A stretch of DNA of 40,996 nt from Alphaproteobacteria bacterium (GCA_022822125.1 JAJECF010000124.1:1-40996), one strand, 5' to 3'. Positions 9,844 through 18,027 are shown, counted from the stretch's first letter. Numbers and translations: made by a program. Notes: generated by a model from the letters alone, not told the origin.

Positions 9844-11447
9844 CCCGCCCCGCCATGATCGTCGCCGCCCAGCCCGAGGCCGCAGAGGCGGGCGCCCGCG
9901 TGCTGCAGCGCGGCGGCAATGCGGTCGATGCCGCCATTGCCGCCGCGCTCGTGCAGGGCGTGGTCGATCCGCAGATGTGCGGCATAGCGGGCTTCGGCTC
10001 CTGCCACCTCTATCTGCCGTCGAGCGGCGCGCATTGCTGCATCGACTTCCACGGCAAGACGCCGCTCGCAGCGCATCCGGCGATGTGGGAGGATCTGCTC
10101 GAAGGCGAGACGCGGGACGGCTTCGGCTTCATCCTGAAAGGCCGCGTCAACGATCTCGGCTACCAGTCGATTACCGCGCCGGGCGCGCTCAAGGCCTATT
10201 TCGAGGCGGCGACGGAGTTCGGGAGCTGGGACTGGACGGATATCTGCGCCCCCGCCGTAGCCCGGGCCCGCGAAGGCTTCGTAGTGCGCCCGCATGTCGA
10301 TTTCTGGTGGCGGCAGACGGAGCAGCTCGGCCGCACCGCCAACCGGGAGCGCAACGCCTTCTCGGCGACGGGCCGGGCCGTTTATTTCCACGAGGACGGC
10401 CGCCTGAAGGGGACAGGCGACCGGGTCATCAACCCGGATCTCGCCCGCACGCTGGAGCGCATCGCCAAAGCCGGCGCGGACATCTTCTACACCGGCGACA
10501 TCGCCGAGGAGATCGACGCCGACATGCGCGCCAATGGCGGGTTGTTGACCGCCGCCGATCTCGCCGCCTACCGCACGACCCGCACGGAGCCGATCTGGAC
10601 CGGCTACAGGGGCCGGCGCGTCGCCTCCAACCTGCCGCCCGGCGGCGGCGTGCAGGTGTTGCAGATGCTGAACCAGCTCGGGCATTTCGACCTGGCGGCC
10701 ATCGGGCACAACAGCACGGAATATCTGCGTATCGTCAGCGAGGCGATGAAGCGGGCAACGCGCGACAAGGACGCCCATGTCGGCGACCCGGCCTTCTATG
10801 ACGTGCCGCTCGACTGGCTCCTGTCCGAAAAATATGGAGCGGAACTCGCCGGCGAGATCGAACGCGGCGAGCGGGCGTCGGTGACGCGGGTTGCGCCGGA
10901 GCCTCCGGACACCACCCATGTGGTGGCTGTGGACCGCGAGGGCGGCATCGTCACCATGACCCATTCGCTCGGCATGCCGTCCGGCGTCATCACGCCGGGG
11001 CTGGGCTTCATGTATAATGGCTGCATGGCCGTCTTCGACCCGCGTCCCGGCCGGGCGGGGTCGATCGCGCCCGGCAAGAGCCGGTTTTCCTCGCTCTGCC
11101 CGACAATCGTCTTCGAGGGCGACCGGCCCTGCCTCGCACTCGGCGCGCCCGGCGGCACGCAGATCGCGATGGGCGTGACGCAGGCGATCCTGAATGTGCT
11201 CGACCACGGCATGACCATGACCGAGGCGGTGTCGGCACCGCGCTTCTCCTCTACCTCGAACGCCATCGATATCTCGAACCGTATTCCGGGCTATGTCACC
11301 GAGCCTCTGGAACGTATGGGCTATGAGATCGTGCGCAGCCCGCTCACCTTCGGCTTCGCGGCGGTGCATGGCATAAGGCTGCCCGCTGACGGCAGCCTCG
11401 ATGGCGGGGCCGATCCCGGCCATGACGGCGTGGCGCTGCAGGTCTGA
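9840..11447 (+). CDS. Gamma-glutamyltransferase family protein
   Basis: N-terminal nucleophile hydrolase family; members cleave or transfer gamma-glutamyl groups after autoprocessing. ATG 9840 gives MTRPAMIVAAQPEAAEAG followed by RGGNAVDAAIAAALVQGVVD, the family N-terminus. The processing Thr is at about residue 358 in PPDTTHVVAVDREGG, which would leave a small subunit of about 178 residues; GLGFMYNGCMAVFD and LGAPGGTQIAMGVTQAILN follow. No signal peptide is visible, so it is probably cytoplasmic, unlike the periplasmic E. coli enzyme. It lies just ahead of a glutamate-synthase-like set and a GlnT-type synthetase, which suggests a gamma-glutamyl amide as substrate (inference). Cephalosporin acylase-type activity is an alternative in this family. 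Confidence 0.9.
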   Translation: MTRPAMIVAAQPEAAEAGARVLQRGGNAVDAAIAAALVQGVVDPQMCGIAGFGSCHLYLPSSGAHCCIDFHGKTPLAAHPAMWEDLLEGETRDGFGFILKGRVNDLGYQSITAPGALKAYFEAATEFGSWDWTDICAPAVARAREGFVVRPHVDFWWRQTEQLGRTANRERNAFSATGRAVYFHEDGRLKGTGDRVINPDLARTLERIAKAGADIFYTGDIAEEIDADMRANGGLLTAADLAAYRTTRTEPIWTGYRGRRVASNLPPGGGVQVLQMLNQLGHFDLAAIGHNSTEYLRIVSEAMKRATRDKDAHVGDPAFYDVPLDWLLSEKYGAELAGEIERGERASVTRVAPEPPDTTHVVAVDREGGIVTMTHSLGMPSGVITPGLGFMYNGCMAVFDPRPGRAGSIAPGKSRFSSLCPTIVFEGDRPCLALGAPGGTQIAMGVTQAILNVLDHGMTMTEAVSAPRFSSTSNAIDISNRIPGYVTEPLERMGYEIVRSPLTFGFAAVHGIRLPADGSLDGGADPGHDGVALQV

Positions 11448-11501
11448 CCGGGACGCCCTATACTGGCGTTGCGGCGGGACCTGCCAGGAGAGGAGGGCGC
11501 C

Positions 11502-12407
11502 ATGTGCGGCATCGTTGGGCTTTATCTGAAGAACCCCGCCCTGCGCCCGCATCTGGGTCGGCTCTTCGCGCCGATGATGGGCGAGATGACCGAGCGGGGC
11601 CCCGACAGTGCCGGCTTCGCGGTCTATCGCGAGGACGGTGGAAGAGAACGGGCGAAGGTCACCCTTTGCTGCTCCGCCCCCGGCTATGACTGGTCCGGCC
11701 TTGCAGGGGAGGCCGGACGCGAGCTCGGCGTCGAGGCGACGGCGGAGCCGGCGTCGAACCATGCGGTGCTGAGCGCCGCCATCGACTCCGCGACGCTCCG
11801 TAAGTGGGTCGAGGCCGCCCATCCCGAACTCCGGGTCACGAGCTCCGGCGCGGCGCTCGAAATCTACAAGGATGTCGGCCTGCCGGCGGATGTCCTGGCG
11901 CGCTTCGGGGTGAGCCAGATGGCGGGTTCGCACATGATCGGCCACACCCGCATGGCGACGGAGAGCGCCGTGACGACCGAGGGCGCTCATCCGTTCAACA
12001 CGGGCGACGACCTCTGCCTCGTCCATAATGGCTCGCTCTCCAATCACCACCGCCTGCGCGACTGGCTGAGAGACCGGCAGGGCGTGCGCTTCCAGACCGA
12101 CAATGACAGCGAGGTTGCGGCCGGCTATCTGACCTGGCGGCTCGGAGAGGGCGCCGGCATCGCCGAGGCGCTGGAGGCCGGCATCAGGGATCTGGACGGC
12201 TTCTATACATTCGCGGTCGGCACGAGGGACGGTTTCTCCGTGTTGCGCGACCCGATCGCCTGCAAGCCCGCGGTGATGGCGGAGAATGACGACTGGGTGG
12301 CCATGGCGTCCGAGTTCCGGGCGCTTGCCTCCCTGCCCGATGTCGAGGCCGCCGCCGTCTGGGAGCCGGAGCCGGGCAGGGTCTATTCCTGGGGCGACGG
12401 CGCGTGA
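11502..12407 (+). CDS. glxB: Class II glutamine amidotransferase, GlxB/MgsA-type
   Basis: Ntn-type glutaminase domain that releases ammonia, or the amine of a gamma-glutamyl amide, for a partner synthase. ATG 11502 places Cys at position 2 (MCGIVGLYL), the catalytic nucleophile after Met removal; AGGAGAGGAGG precedes it at 11487-11497. HTRMATESAVTTEGAHPF and LVHNGSLSNHHRLRDWL form the substrate pocket, and TDNDSEVAAGYL is also conserved. At 301 residues it is a stand-alone domain. Its stop overlaps the GTG of the next gene by four bases. GlxB of rhizobia and MgsA of N-methylglutamate synthase are close relatives; the choice between them is not settled by sequence alone. Confidence 0.9.
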   Translation: MCGIVGLYLKNPALRPHLGRLFAPMMGEMTERGPDSAGFAVYREDGGRERAKVTLCCSAPGYDWSGLAGEAGRELGVEATAEPASNHAVLSAAIDSATLRKWVEAAHPELRVTSSGAALEIYKDVGLPADVLARFGVSQMAGSHMIGHTRMATESAVTTEGAHPFNTGDDLCLVHNGSLSNHHRLRDWLRDRQGVRFQTDNDSEVAAGYLTWRLGEGAGIAEALEAGIRDLDGFYTFAVGTRDGFSVLRDPIACKPAVMAENDDWVAMASEFRALASLPDVEAAAVWEPEPGRVYSWGDGA

Positions 12408-13093
12408 CGGCGGAGACCATCGATCTCGACGCGGCCGGCGTCCGGGCGCTCAACCGGCGCCTTCAGGGGCGCGAGGGGCCGGTCGCCGGCGGACGCTTCG
12501 TCGTGACCAACGCCAAGGGGCGCCATGCGCTGGCCGCCGGGCTGACGGAGCCGGTGCAGGTCCGCATACGGGGCCATGTCGGCTATTACTGCGCGGGCAT
12601 GAACCGGCTCGCCGAAGTGACTGTGGAGGGCAATGCCGGAACGGGCGTCGCGGAGAACCTGATGTCGGGCGCCGTCCGGGTGACGGGCGACGCCAGCCAA
12701 TCGGCGGGCGCGAGCGGGCGCGGCGGCCTGCTCGTCATCGAGGGCAGCGCCAGCGCCCGCTGCGGCATTGCGATGAAGGGCATCGACATTGTGGTGGGCG
12801 GCTCCATCGGGCATATGTCGGCCTTCATGGCGCAGGCGGGGCGGCTCGTGGTCTGCGGGGATGCGGGCGCCTATCTGGGCGACTCGATCTACGAGGCGGA
12901 GATTTTTGTCCGGGGCCGGGTGGAGAGCCTCGGCGCGGACTGCGTAGAGAAGGAGCTGGGCGCGGAAGACGCCGGCCGGCTGGAGGCGCTGCTGGCGCGG
13001 GCCGGTATGGACGGCCATGCGGCGCAATTCCGCCGCTACGGCTCGGCGCGCCGGCTTTACAACTTCCGTATCGACAATGCGGCGGCCTATTAG
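12404..13093 (+). CDS. glxC: GXGXG-domain glutamate-synthase-like subunit, GlxC/MgsB-type
   Basis: Corresponds to the C-terminal beta-helix of the large subunit of glutamate synthase, a structural domain that joins glutaminase and synthase parts. The 229-residue product has repeated Gly turns, such as RIRGHVGYYCAGMNRLAEVT, EGNAGTGVAENLMSGAVRV, KGIDIVVGGSIGHMSAFMAQ and CGDAGAYLGDSIYEAEIFV. It starts at GTG 12404 within the end of the amidotransferase gene, implying coupled translation. No catalytic residues are expected. Confidence 0.9.
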   Translation: MTAETIDLDAAGVRALNRRLQGREGPVAGGRFVVTNAKGRHALAAGLTEPVQVRIRGHVGYYCAGMNRLAEVTVEGNAGTGVAENLMSGAVRVTGDASQSAGASGRGGLLVIEGSASARCGIAMKGIDIVVGGSIGHMSAFMAQAGRLVVCGDAGAYLGDSIYEAEIFVRGRVESLGADCVEKELGAEDAGRLEALLARAGMDGHAAQFRRYGSARRLYNFRIDNAAAY

Positions 13094-13103
13094 GAACGGC
13101 ATC

Positions 13104-14417
13104 ATGGCAGGCGATCATCCCGAGCGGCCCTGGGCCACCTTCCCGCCGCATGTCATCTCGGAGATTCACCGCGCGGCGGACCAGGGCCTCTACTACATCC
13201 GCGGTGCGGGCGCGCGGCGTGCGCTGCCGACATTCGATGACCTGGTTTTCCTCGGCGCTTCAGTCTCGCGCTATCCGCTGGAAGGCTACCGGGAGCGTTG
13301 CGACACCAATGTGACCATCGGCGCCCGCCATGCATCCCGGCCGGTGGAGCTCAAGATTCCGATCACCATAGCCGGCATGAGCTTCGGTGCGCTCAGCGCC
13401 AATGCCAAGCGCGCGCTCGGCCTCGGCGCCAGCGCCATGGGCACCAGCACCACCACCGGCGACGGCGGCATGACGATGGAGGAGCGCGAGGCGTCCGAGA
13501 CCCTCATCTATCAGGTGCTGCCGTCGCGCTACGGCATGGACCCGGACCATCTGCGCGCGGCCGATGCGATAGAGGTCGTGGTCGGGCAGGGCGCCAAGCC
13601 CGGCGGCGGCGGGATGCTGCTCGGCCAGAAGGTGACCGAACGGGTGGCGGATATGCGGACCCTTCCGGCCGGCATCGACCAGCGGAGCGCCTGCCGGCAC
13701 CCCGACTGGACGGGCCCCGATGACCTTGCGATCAAGATCCTCGAGCTGCGCGAGGTCACGAATTGGGAGAAGCCGGTCTATGTGAAGGTCGGCGCGACGC
13801 GGACCCAGTTCGATGTGGCGCTCGCGGTCAAGGCCGGCGCGGACGCCGTGGTTGTGGACGGCATGCAGGGAGGCACGGCCGCCACCCAGGAGGTCTTCAT
13901 CGAGGATGTCGGAATCCCGACGCTGCCGGCGGTCCGCCTCGCCGTGGACGCGCTCAAGGAACTCGGCGTCCACCGCCAGGTGCAGTTGATCGTGTCGGGC
14001 GGCATCCGCACGGGCGCCGATGTCGCCAAGGCGCTGGCGCTCGGGGCCGATGCCGTCTCCATCGGCATGGCCGCACTGATGGCGCTCAACTGCAATGCCC
14101 CGCTCTACGTCGAGGATTACGAGGCGCTCGGTACGCGGCCGGGGGCCTGCAATATGTGCCAGACCGGCCGCTGCCCTGTCGGCGTCGCGACCCAGGACCC
14201 GCTTCTGGAGACGCGGCTCGACCCGGAAGAGGGCGGGCGGCGTGTGCGGAACTACCTGTCCACCCTCACCATGGAATGCCAGACCCTCGCGCGCGCCTGC
14301 GGCAAGAGCCATGTCCACAATCTGGAGCCGGAAGACCTTGCCGCGCTGACCGTCGAGGCAGCGGCGATGGCCCGGGTGCCGCTGGCCGGCACGGACTGGA
14401 TTCCGGGCCGGGCTTGA
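13104..14417 (+). CDS. glxD: FMN-binding glutamate-synthase-like subunit, GlxD/MgsC-type
   Basis: Matches the FMN and iron-sulfur synthase domain of glutamate synthase. In the N-methylglutamate pathway the homologue makes N-methylglutamate from the gamma-glutamyl amide and 2-oxoglutarate. ATG 13104 gives MAGDHPERPWATFPPHVISE, 437 residues. IPITIAGMSFGALSANAKRA, TSTTTGDGGMTMEEREAS, VGQGAKPGGGGMLLGQKVT, DAVVVDGMQGGTAATQEVF and VSGGIRTGADVAKALALGAD are the barrel motifs. Cysteines at about 349, 352 and 357 (ACNMCQTGRCPVGVATQ) would bind the cluster. It follows glxC after 10 bases. Confidence 0.92.
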   Translation: MAGDHPERPWATFPPHVISEIHRAADQGLYYIRGAGARRALPTFDDLVFLGASVSRYPLEGYRERCDTNVTIGARHASRPVELKIPITIAGMSFGALSANAKRALGLGASAMGTSTTTGDGGMTMEEREASETLIYQVLPSRYGMDPDHLRAADAIEVVVGQGAKPGGGGMLLGQKVTERVADMRTLPAGIDQRSACRHPDWTGPDDLAIKILELREVTNWEKPVYVKVGATRTQFDVALAVKAGADAVVVDGMQGGTAATQEVFIEDVGIPTLPAVRLAVDALKELGVHRQVQLIVSGGIRTGADVAKALALGADAVSIGMAALMALNCNAPLYVEDYEALGTRPGACNMCQTGRCPVGVATQDPLLETRLDPEEGGRRVRNYLSTLTMECQTLARACGKSHVHNLEPEDLAALTVEAAAMARVPLAGTDWIPGRA

Positions 14418-14486
14418 CGGCGCGACCGTGACAGGAAGGCCGGACGGTCGTAGCATGGCGCGGCATTGGCGGCCGGAGAGGACGGC

Positions 14487-15065
14487 ATGAGTGCGCGGCG
14501 GGCGTTGCGGCGGCGAATCCCGGCTCGAAAGGCGACCTATCGGGATGTTCTCGATGCGCCGCCGCATATGGTGGCCGAGATCGTCAAGGGCGCGCTGCAT
14601 ACGCAGCCGAGGCCGGCCAGTCGGCACGCGCTGGCGGGATCGTCGCTCAGCGTCGAAATCGGCGGTCCGTTCCAGCGGGGCCGGGGCGGACCAGGCGGCT
14701 GGTGGATACTTTACGAACCGGAACTCCATTTCGGCGAGGATATCCTGGTGCCGGACCTTGCCGGTTGGCGCCGCGAGCGGATGCCGGACTATCCGGACAC
14801 ACCCTATTTCGCCCTGCCGCCGGACTGGGTATGCGAGATTCTTTCCCCGTCGACGAGAACATTCGATCTTGAAGAAAAACGCCCGATCTATGCACGGGAG
14901 GGCGTCGGCTATCTCTGGTTTGTCGATCCGACAGCAAGGACCTTGAAAGCGTACGCCTTGCATGAAGGCGCGTGGACGCTGGCCGGCTCGGCTTGGAACG
15001 ACGAACTGGTGTCCTTTCCACCCTTCCAGGCGGTGACCTTCCCGCTGGACGCCCTCCGGCCCTGA
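14487..15065 (+). CDS. Uma2-family (DUF820) restriction-endonuclease-fold protein
   Basis: Uma2 proteins have a PD-(D/E)XK nuclease fold and mostly unknown roles. ATG 14487 with GGAGAGG at 14474-14480 gives a 192-residue product. The family pattern is clear: a start strand before HMVAEIVKG, HALAGSSLSVEIGGPF, the metal site LYEPELHFGEDILVPDLAGW, then PDWVCEILSPSTRTFDLEEK with RPIYAREGVGYLWFVDPT, and the usual C-terminal strands ending VTFPLDALRP. It lies in the same direction between glxD and the glutamine synthetase gene, with no link to their chemistry that I can name. It may be a passenger. Confidence 0.85.
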   Translation: MSARRALRRRIPARKATYRDVLDAPPHMVAEIVKGALHTQPRPASRHALAGSSLSVEIGGPFQRGRGGPGGWWILYEPELHFGEDILVPDLAGWRRERMPDYPDTPYFALPPDWVCEILSPSTRTFDLEEKRPIYAREGVGYLWFVDPTARTLKAYALHEGAWTLAGSAWNDELVSFPPFQAVTFPLDALRP

Positions 15066-15101
15066 CAGCCGCGTGCGCCCATACAGACCGAAAGGATGAC
15101 C

Positions 15102-16406
15102 ATGACCGGCAAGCTGGAAGCCTTCGCGAAAGCGAACGGCGTCAGGTATTTCCTGTTCAATTTCACCGACATTCGCGGCATGCAGCGCTCCAAGCTGGTG
15201 CCTGCCGCCGCCGCGCCGGCGATGGAGCAGGCAGGCGCGGGGTTTGCCGGCTTCGCCACCTATCTGGACATGACGCCCGCCCATCCCGACATGCTGGCCG
15301 TCCCCGACACGGCAAGCATCGTCCAACTGCCATGGAAGCCCGAAGTGGCCTGGGTGCCGGGCGATCTCGTCATGGATGGCGGGCCGGTCGCGCAGGCGCC
15401 GCGCGTCGTGCTGAAGAACCTTGTGGCCCGGGCTGCGGCCGAAGGGCTCCGGATGAAGACCGGCGTCGAGGCCGAGTACCACCTGATCGATGTCGACGGC
15501 GGCGGGATTTCGGACCCGCGCGATATCGAGGCGAAGCCCTGCTACGACCAGCAGGCGCTGATGCGCCGCTACGATGTGGTGTCCGAGATCTGCGACGCCA
15601 TGCTCGAATTGGGCTGGGGGCCCTACCAGAACGACCATGAAGACGCCAACGGCCAGTTCGAGATGAACTGGGACTATGACGATGCGCTGGTGACGGCCGA
15701 CCGGCACGCCTTCTTCAAATTCATGGTGAAGTCGATTGCCGAGAAGCACGGGCTGCGCGCGACCTTCATGCCGAAGCCGTTCCCGAACCTGACCGGCAAC
15801 GGGTGCCACGCGCATGTGTCGATGTGGGATGCAGGCGGCGAACGCAACCTGTTCCACGATCCGGACGGGGAGCTCGGCCTCTCGGAGCTCGCGCTCCATT
15901 TCCTCGGCGGCGTGCTCCACCATGCGGAGGGGCTGTGCGCCATCACCAACCCGATCGTGAATTCCTACAAGCGCATCAACGCGCCGGTGACGGCCTCGGG
16001 CGCCACATGGTCGCCCAATACCGTCACCTGGACGGGCAACAACCGCACCCACATGGTGCGCATTCCGGACGAAGGCCGTTTCGAACTCCGGCTCGCGGAT
16101 GGCGCGGCCAATCCCTATCTGCTGCAGGCGGCCTGCCTGGCGGCGGGCCTCGACGGCATCGCTAACGAACGCGATCCGGGCAGGCGCAGCGACCTCGACA
16201 TGTATGCCGAGGGCCATAGACGCCGGGTAAGGCGGTTGCCGAATTACCTGCTGGACGCCATCCGCGCCTTCGATCGCAATGCCGTGCTGAAGGACGCGCT
16301 CGGGGCGGAATTCTCATCCGCCTATGTGAAGCTCAAGATGCAGGAGTGGGACGCCTACTCGCGCCATCTGAGCGACTGGGAGCGGGAAACCTCTCTGGAC
16401 ATCTGA
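15102..16406 (+). CDS. glnT: GlnT/GmaS-type glutamine synthetase family protein
   Basis: ATP-dependent ligase joining glutamate to ammonia or an alkylamine. AAAGGA (15091-15096) points to ATG 15102 rather than ATG 15096, giving 434 residues. Seen are the N-terminal YFLFNFTDIRGMQRSKLVP, catalytic-domain glutamates in TGVEAEYHLID and EDANGQFEMNW, the ammonia-site loop LTGNGCHAHVSMWD, NSYKRINAPVTASGATWSPN and the ATP/Glu-binding NNRTHMVRIPDEGRFELRL. Segments such as GFATYLDMTPAHPDM are shared with rhizobial GlnT and with gamma-glutamylmethylamide synthetase (GmaS) of the N-methylglutamate pathway. The GlxBCD-like genes upstream favour the latter or a similar amine, but the substrate is inferred. 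Confidence 0.9.
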   Translation: MTGKLEAFAKANGVRYFLFNFTDIRGMQRSKLVPAAAAPAMEQAGAGFAGFATYLDMTPAHPDMLAVPDTASIVQLPWKPEVAWVPGDLVMDGGPVAQAPRVVLKNLVARAAAEGLRMKTGVEAEYHLIDVDGGGISDPRDIEAKPCYDQQALMRRYDVVSEICDAMLELGWGPYQNDHEDANGQFEMNWDYDDALVTADRHAFFKFMVKSIAEKHGLRATFMPKPFPNLTGNGCHAHVSMWDAGGERNLFHDPDGELGLSELALHFLGGVLHHAEGLCAITNPIVNSYKRINAPVTASGATWSPNTVTWTGNNRTHMVRIPDEGRFELRLADGAANPYLLQAACLAAGLDGIANERDPGRRSDLDMYAEGHRRRVRRLPNYLLDAIRAFDRNAVLKDALGAEFSSAYVKLKMQEWDAYSRHLSDWERETSLDI

Positions 16407-16439
16407 AGCAGCGGCCTGCAAGGGTTTGGGGGCGACAAT

Positions 16440-17207
16440 ATGGAGCGGTTGGATCGCGAATACGGGCCCGGCGGCTGGGTCGGGACCGGCGTGCCGCAGG
16501 CGAACCCGACGGTAGAGGCGGAGATGCGCCGCCTCATGCCGGCCGGTGCGGAGCTCCTCACATCCCGGCTGGTGAGCTGCGCCCCGACCTCGGTCGAACG
16601 GCTGATTGAATATTACGACAGGCTCGACAATACGCTCGACAGCTACGACGTGCTGCGACCCGATGTCTTCGGTTTCGCCTGCACGGGCTCTTCCTATCTC
16701 GTCGGCGCGGAACGGGAGGCGGAGATCGTCGCCGGCGCGGAAGCGCGACTCGGCTGTCCGTTCGTTACGGCCGCGCAGGCCATTCTGGAGGCGTTGGAAG
16801 CCCTGGATGCAAAACGCGTCGCGCTGCTGGCGCCCTATCCGGCGGAGATCGTCGAAGCGGGCCTCGCTTATTGGCGGGCGGCGGGGCTCTCTGTCGTGCA
16901 GGTCATGACCATCGATCTCGGCTCGCAGGATACGCGGCGGATTTACGGGCTGCGCAGCGCCGACGCCCTCGCGGCGCTGGACGGGGGCGTCTCGGACGAT
17001 GCCGAGGCGCTGCTGATGAGCGGCACGGGCATGCCGACCCTGGCGGCGCTCGCGCCGGCCGCCATACAAATCGGCAGGCCCGTGCTTTCGTCCAACTACT
17101 GCCTTGCCTGGGCGCTGCGCCGGGCGCTCGGCGAGGATGCGCAGCTCTGGTCGGCGGAAGACGGCCCCGCGCTCTTTCCGCCGGTCGCGGGACGTCCCGA
17201 TCAATAG
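16440..17207 (+). CDS. Asp/Glu racemase superfamily protein (maleate isomerase/AMDase-like)
   Basis: Two-lobed fold with one catalytic residue per lobe; family members are racemases, maleate isomerases or arylmalonate decarboxylases. The 255-residue product has the first-lobe segment DVFGFACTGSSYLVG with Cys81. In the second lobe the usual Ser-Cys-Thr is Ser-Gly-Thr (LLMSGTGMPTL, Gly195), so the second catalytic Cys seems missing. VLSSNYCLAWALRRALG closes the fold and adds a further Cys. It starts 33 bases after the synthetase gene, on the same strand. Substrate unknown; a racemase using two cysteines looks unlikely. Confidence 0.8.
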   Translation: MERLDREYGPGGWVGTGVPQANPTVEAEMRRLMPAGAELLTSRLVSCAPTSVERLIEYYDRLDNTLDSYDVLRPDVFGFACTGSSYLVGAEREAEIVAGAEARLGCPFVTAAQAILEALEALDAKRVALLAPYPAEIVEAGLAYWRAAGLSVVQVMTIDLGSQDTRRIYGLRSADALAALDGGVSDDAEALLMSGTGMPTLAALAPAAIQIGRPVLSSNYCLAWALRRALGEDAQLWSAEDGPALFPPVAGRPDQ

Positions 17208-17335
17208 CCGGGAACGCTGTAGTCGCCGTCCACGATCAGGCGAATGGAGGCGTAGAGGCCGAGCAGCGCAAACAGGATCCATGGGCAATTCAGCGCCCAG
17301 ATGTAGATCCACATATCCCGCCGGCCCAGCCTGGT
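17201..17335 (-). pseudogene. C-terminal tail of an unidentified membrane protein, cut by IS630-type debris
   Basis: On the minus strand an open stretch reads RQTRLGRRDMWIYIWALNCP and continues through a hydrophobic segment (WILFALLGLYASIRLIV) to DGDYSVPGY and a TGA at 17201-17203. Upstream of this on the same strand an in-frame stop appears and the DNA turns into transposase sequence on the other strand. The end overlaps the 3' end of the racemase-like gene by seven bases. This looks like the surviving C-terminus of a small membrane protein whose 5' part was lost when the element inserted or was deleted. I do not recognise the family, and a chance frame is possible. Confidence 0.45.
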
Positions 17336-17340
17336 CTGCC

Positions 17341-17900
17341 GCTATGCGCGGGACGAAGCCGCGCTGGCGGCGTTCAAAAAACTTCCCCGAGCGCCTGAAG
17401 GAGATCCGCGCCACGCTGGACGACGGCGTTGAGGTCGAAGTCCGGTGGCAGGACGAGGCGCGCGTCGGGCAGAAGAACAAGATCACCCGGCGCTGGGCGA
17501 AACGCGGCACGCGACCGTCAGCCCCCAAGGACCAGAGGACAACCTCCGCCTATATCTTCGGCGCCATCTGCCCGAACAAGGGCAAGGCCGCCGGCCTCGT
17601 CATGCCCCACGCCAATACCGATGCCCTCAACGCCCACCTCGCCGAGGTCGCCATCACCGTCGAACCCGGCGCCCATGCCCTCGTCATGCTCGACCAGGCC
17701 GGATGGCACACATCCCCGGCCCTCAAAGTCCCCGATAACATAACCCTGATGCCGCTCCCGCCCCGGTCCCCCGAGCTCAATCCCGTCGAGAACGTCTGGC
17801 AGTTCCTGCGCGAAAACCGGCTCTCGAACCGCGTCTTCCAAAGCTACGACGATATCCTCGATCACTGCTGCCATGCCTGCTGGTATAACCTCTGCCTGTT
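17341..17900 (+). pseudogene. IS630-family transposase remnant, N-terminally truncated and frameshifted
   Basis: DDE transposase catalytic half. A first frame reads RYARDEAALAAFKK and then shifts at the six-A run 17376-17381 into NFPERLKEI, as expected from an ancestral FKKNFPERL, so two bases appear lost (or one gained). Downstream are VRWQDEARVGQKNKITRRWA (first Asp at 17452), HALVMLDQAGWHTS (second Asp at 17692) and LPPRSPELNPVENVWQFLRE (catalytic Glu at 17788). The helix-turn-helix half is absent and the usual C-terminal segment after DDILDHCCHA does not continue. I found no clear terminal inverted repeats. It is very unlikely to be active. Confidence 0.85.
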
Positions 17901-17940
17901 TTCGGCATATCTACCGGCCCTCCGCCCGCTCCGGACTCGA

Positions 17941-17967
17941 AAGGGCGGCCCCGGGGAGGCCGCCCTT
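17941..17967 (-). terminator. Strong hairpin downstream of xthA
   Basis: AAGGGCGGCC (17941-17950) and GGCCGCCCTT (17958-17967) form a perfect ten-base stem around a seven-base loop. On the minus strand it stands about 60 bases after the xthA stop, at the end of the transhydrogenase operon, and is followed by only a short TTT run. It is a plausible terminator for that operon. Confidence 0.6.
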
Positions 17968-18027
17968 GTCCGGCTTTCAGTCTACCACAGCTTTTCCCGG
18001 ATCAGGCGCGCCGGAAGCCCGCGTCCT

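Noticed and set aside
9651..12050. Open minus-strand frame of about 800 codons over the transferase and amidotransferase genes
   Set aside because: Both plus-strand genes have clear catalytic motifs; the antisense frame reads as low-complexity Arg/His/Ala sequence.
13260..16217. Open minus-strand frame of almost 1000 codons over glxD, Uma2 and glnT
   Set aside because: Three recognised plus-strand genes occupy the region, and no domain is seen in the antisense frame.
17376..17382. Programmed frameshifting at the A6C run of the IS630 remnant
   Set aside because: The needed shift is +1 or -2, and the zero frame does not fit the A-AAA-AAC slippery pattern; with the N-terminal half also missing, mutation is the simpler reading.
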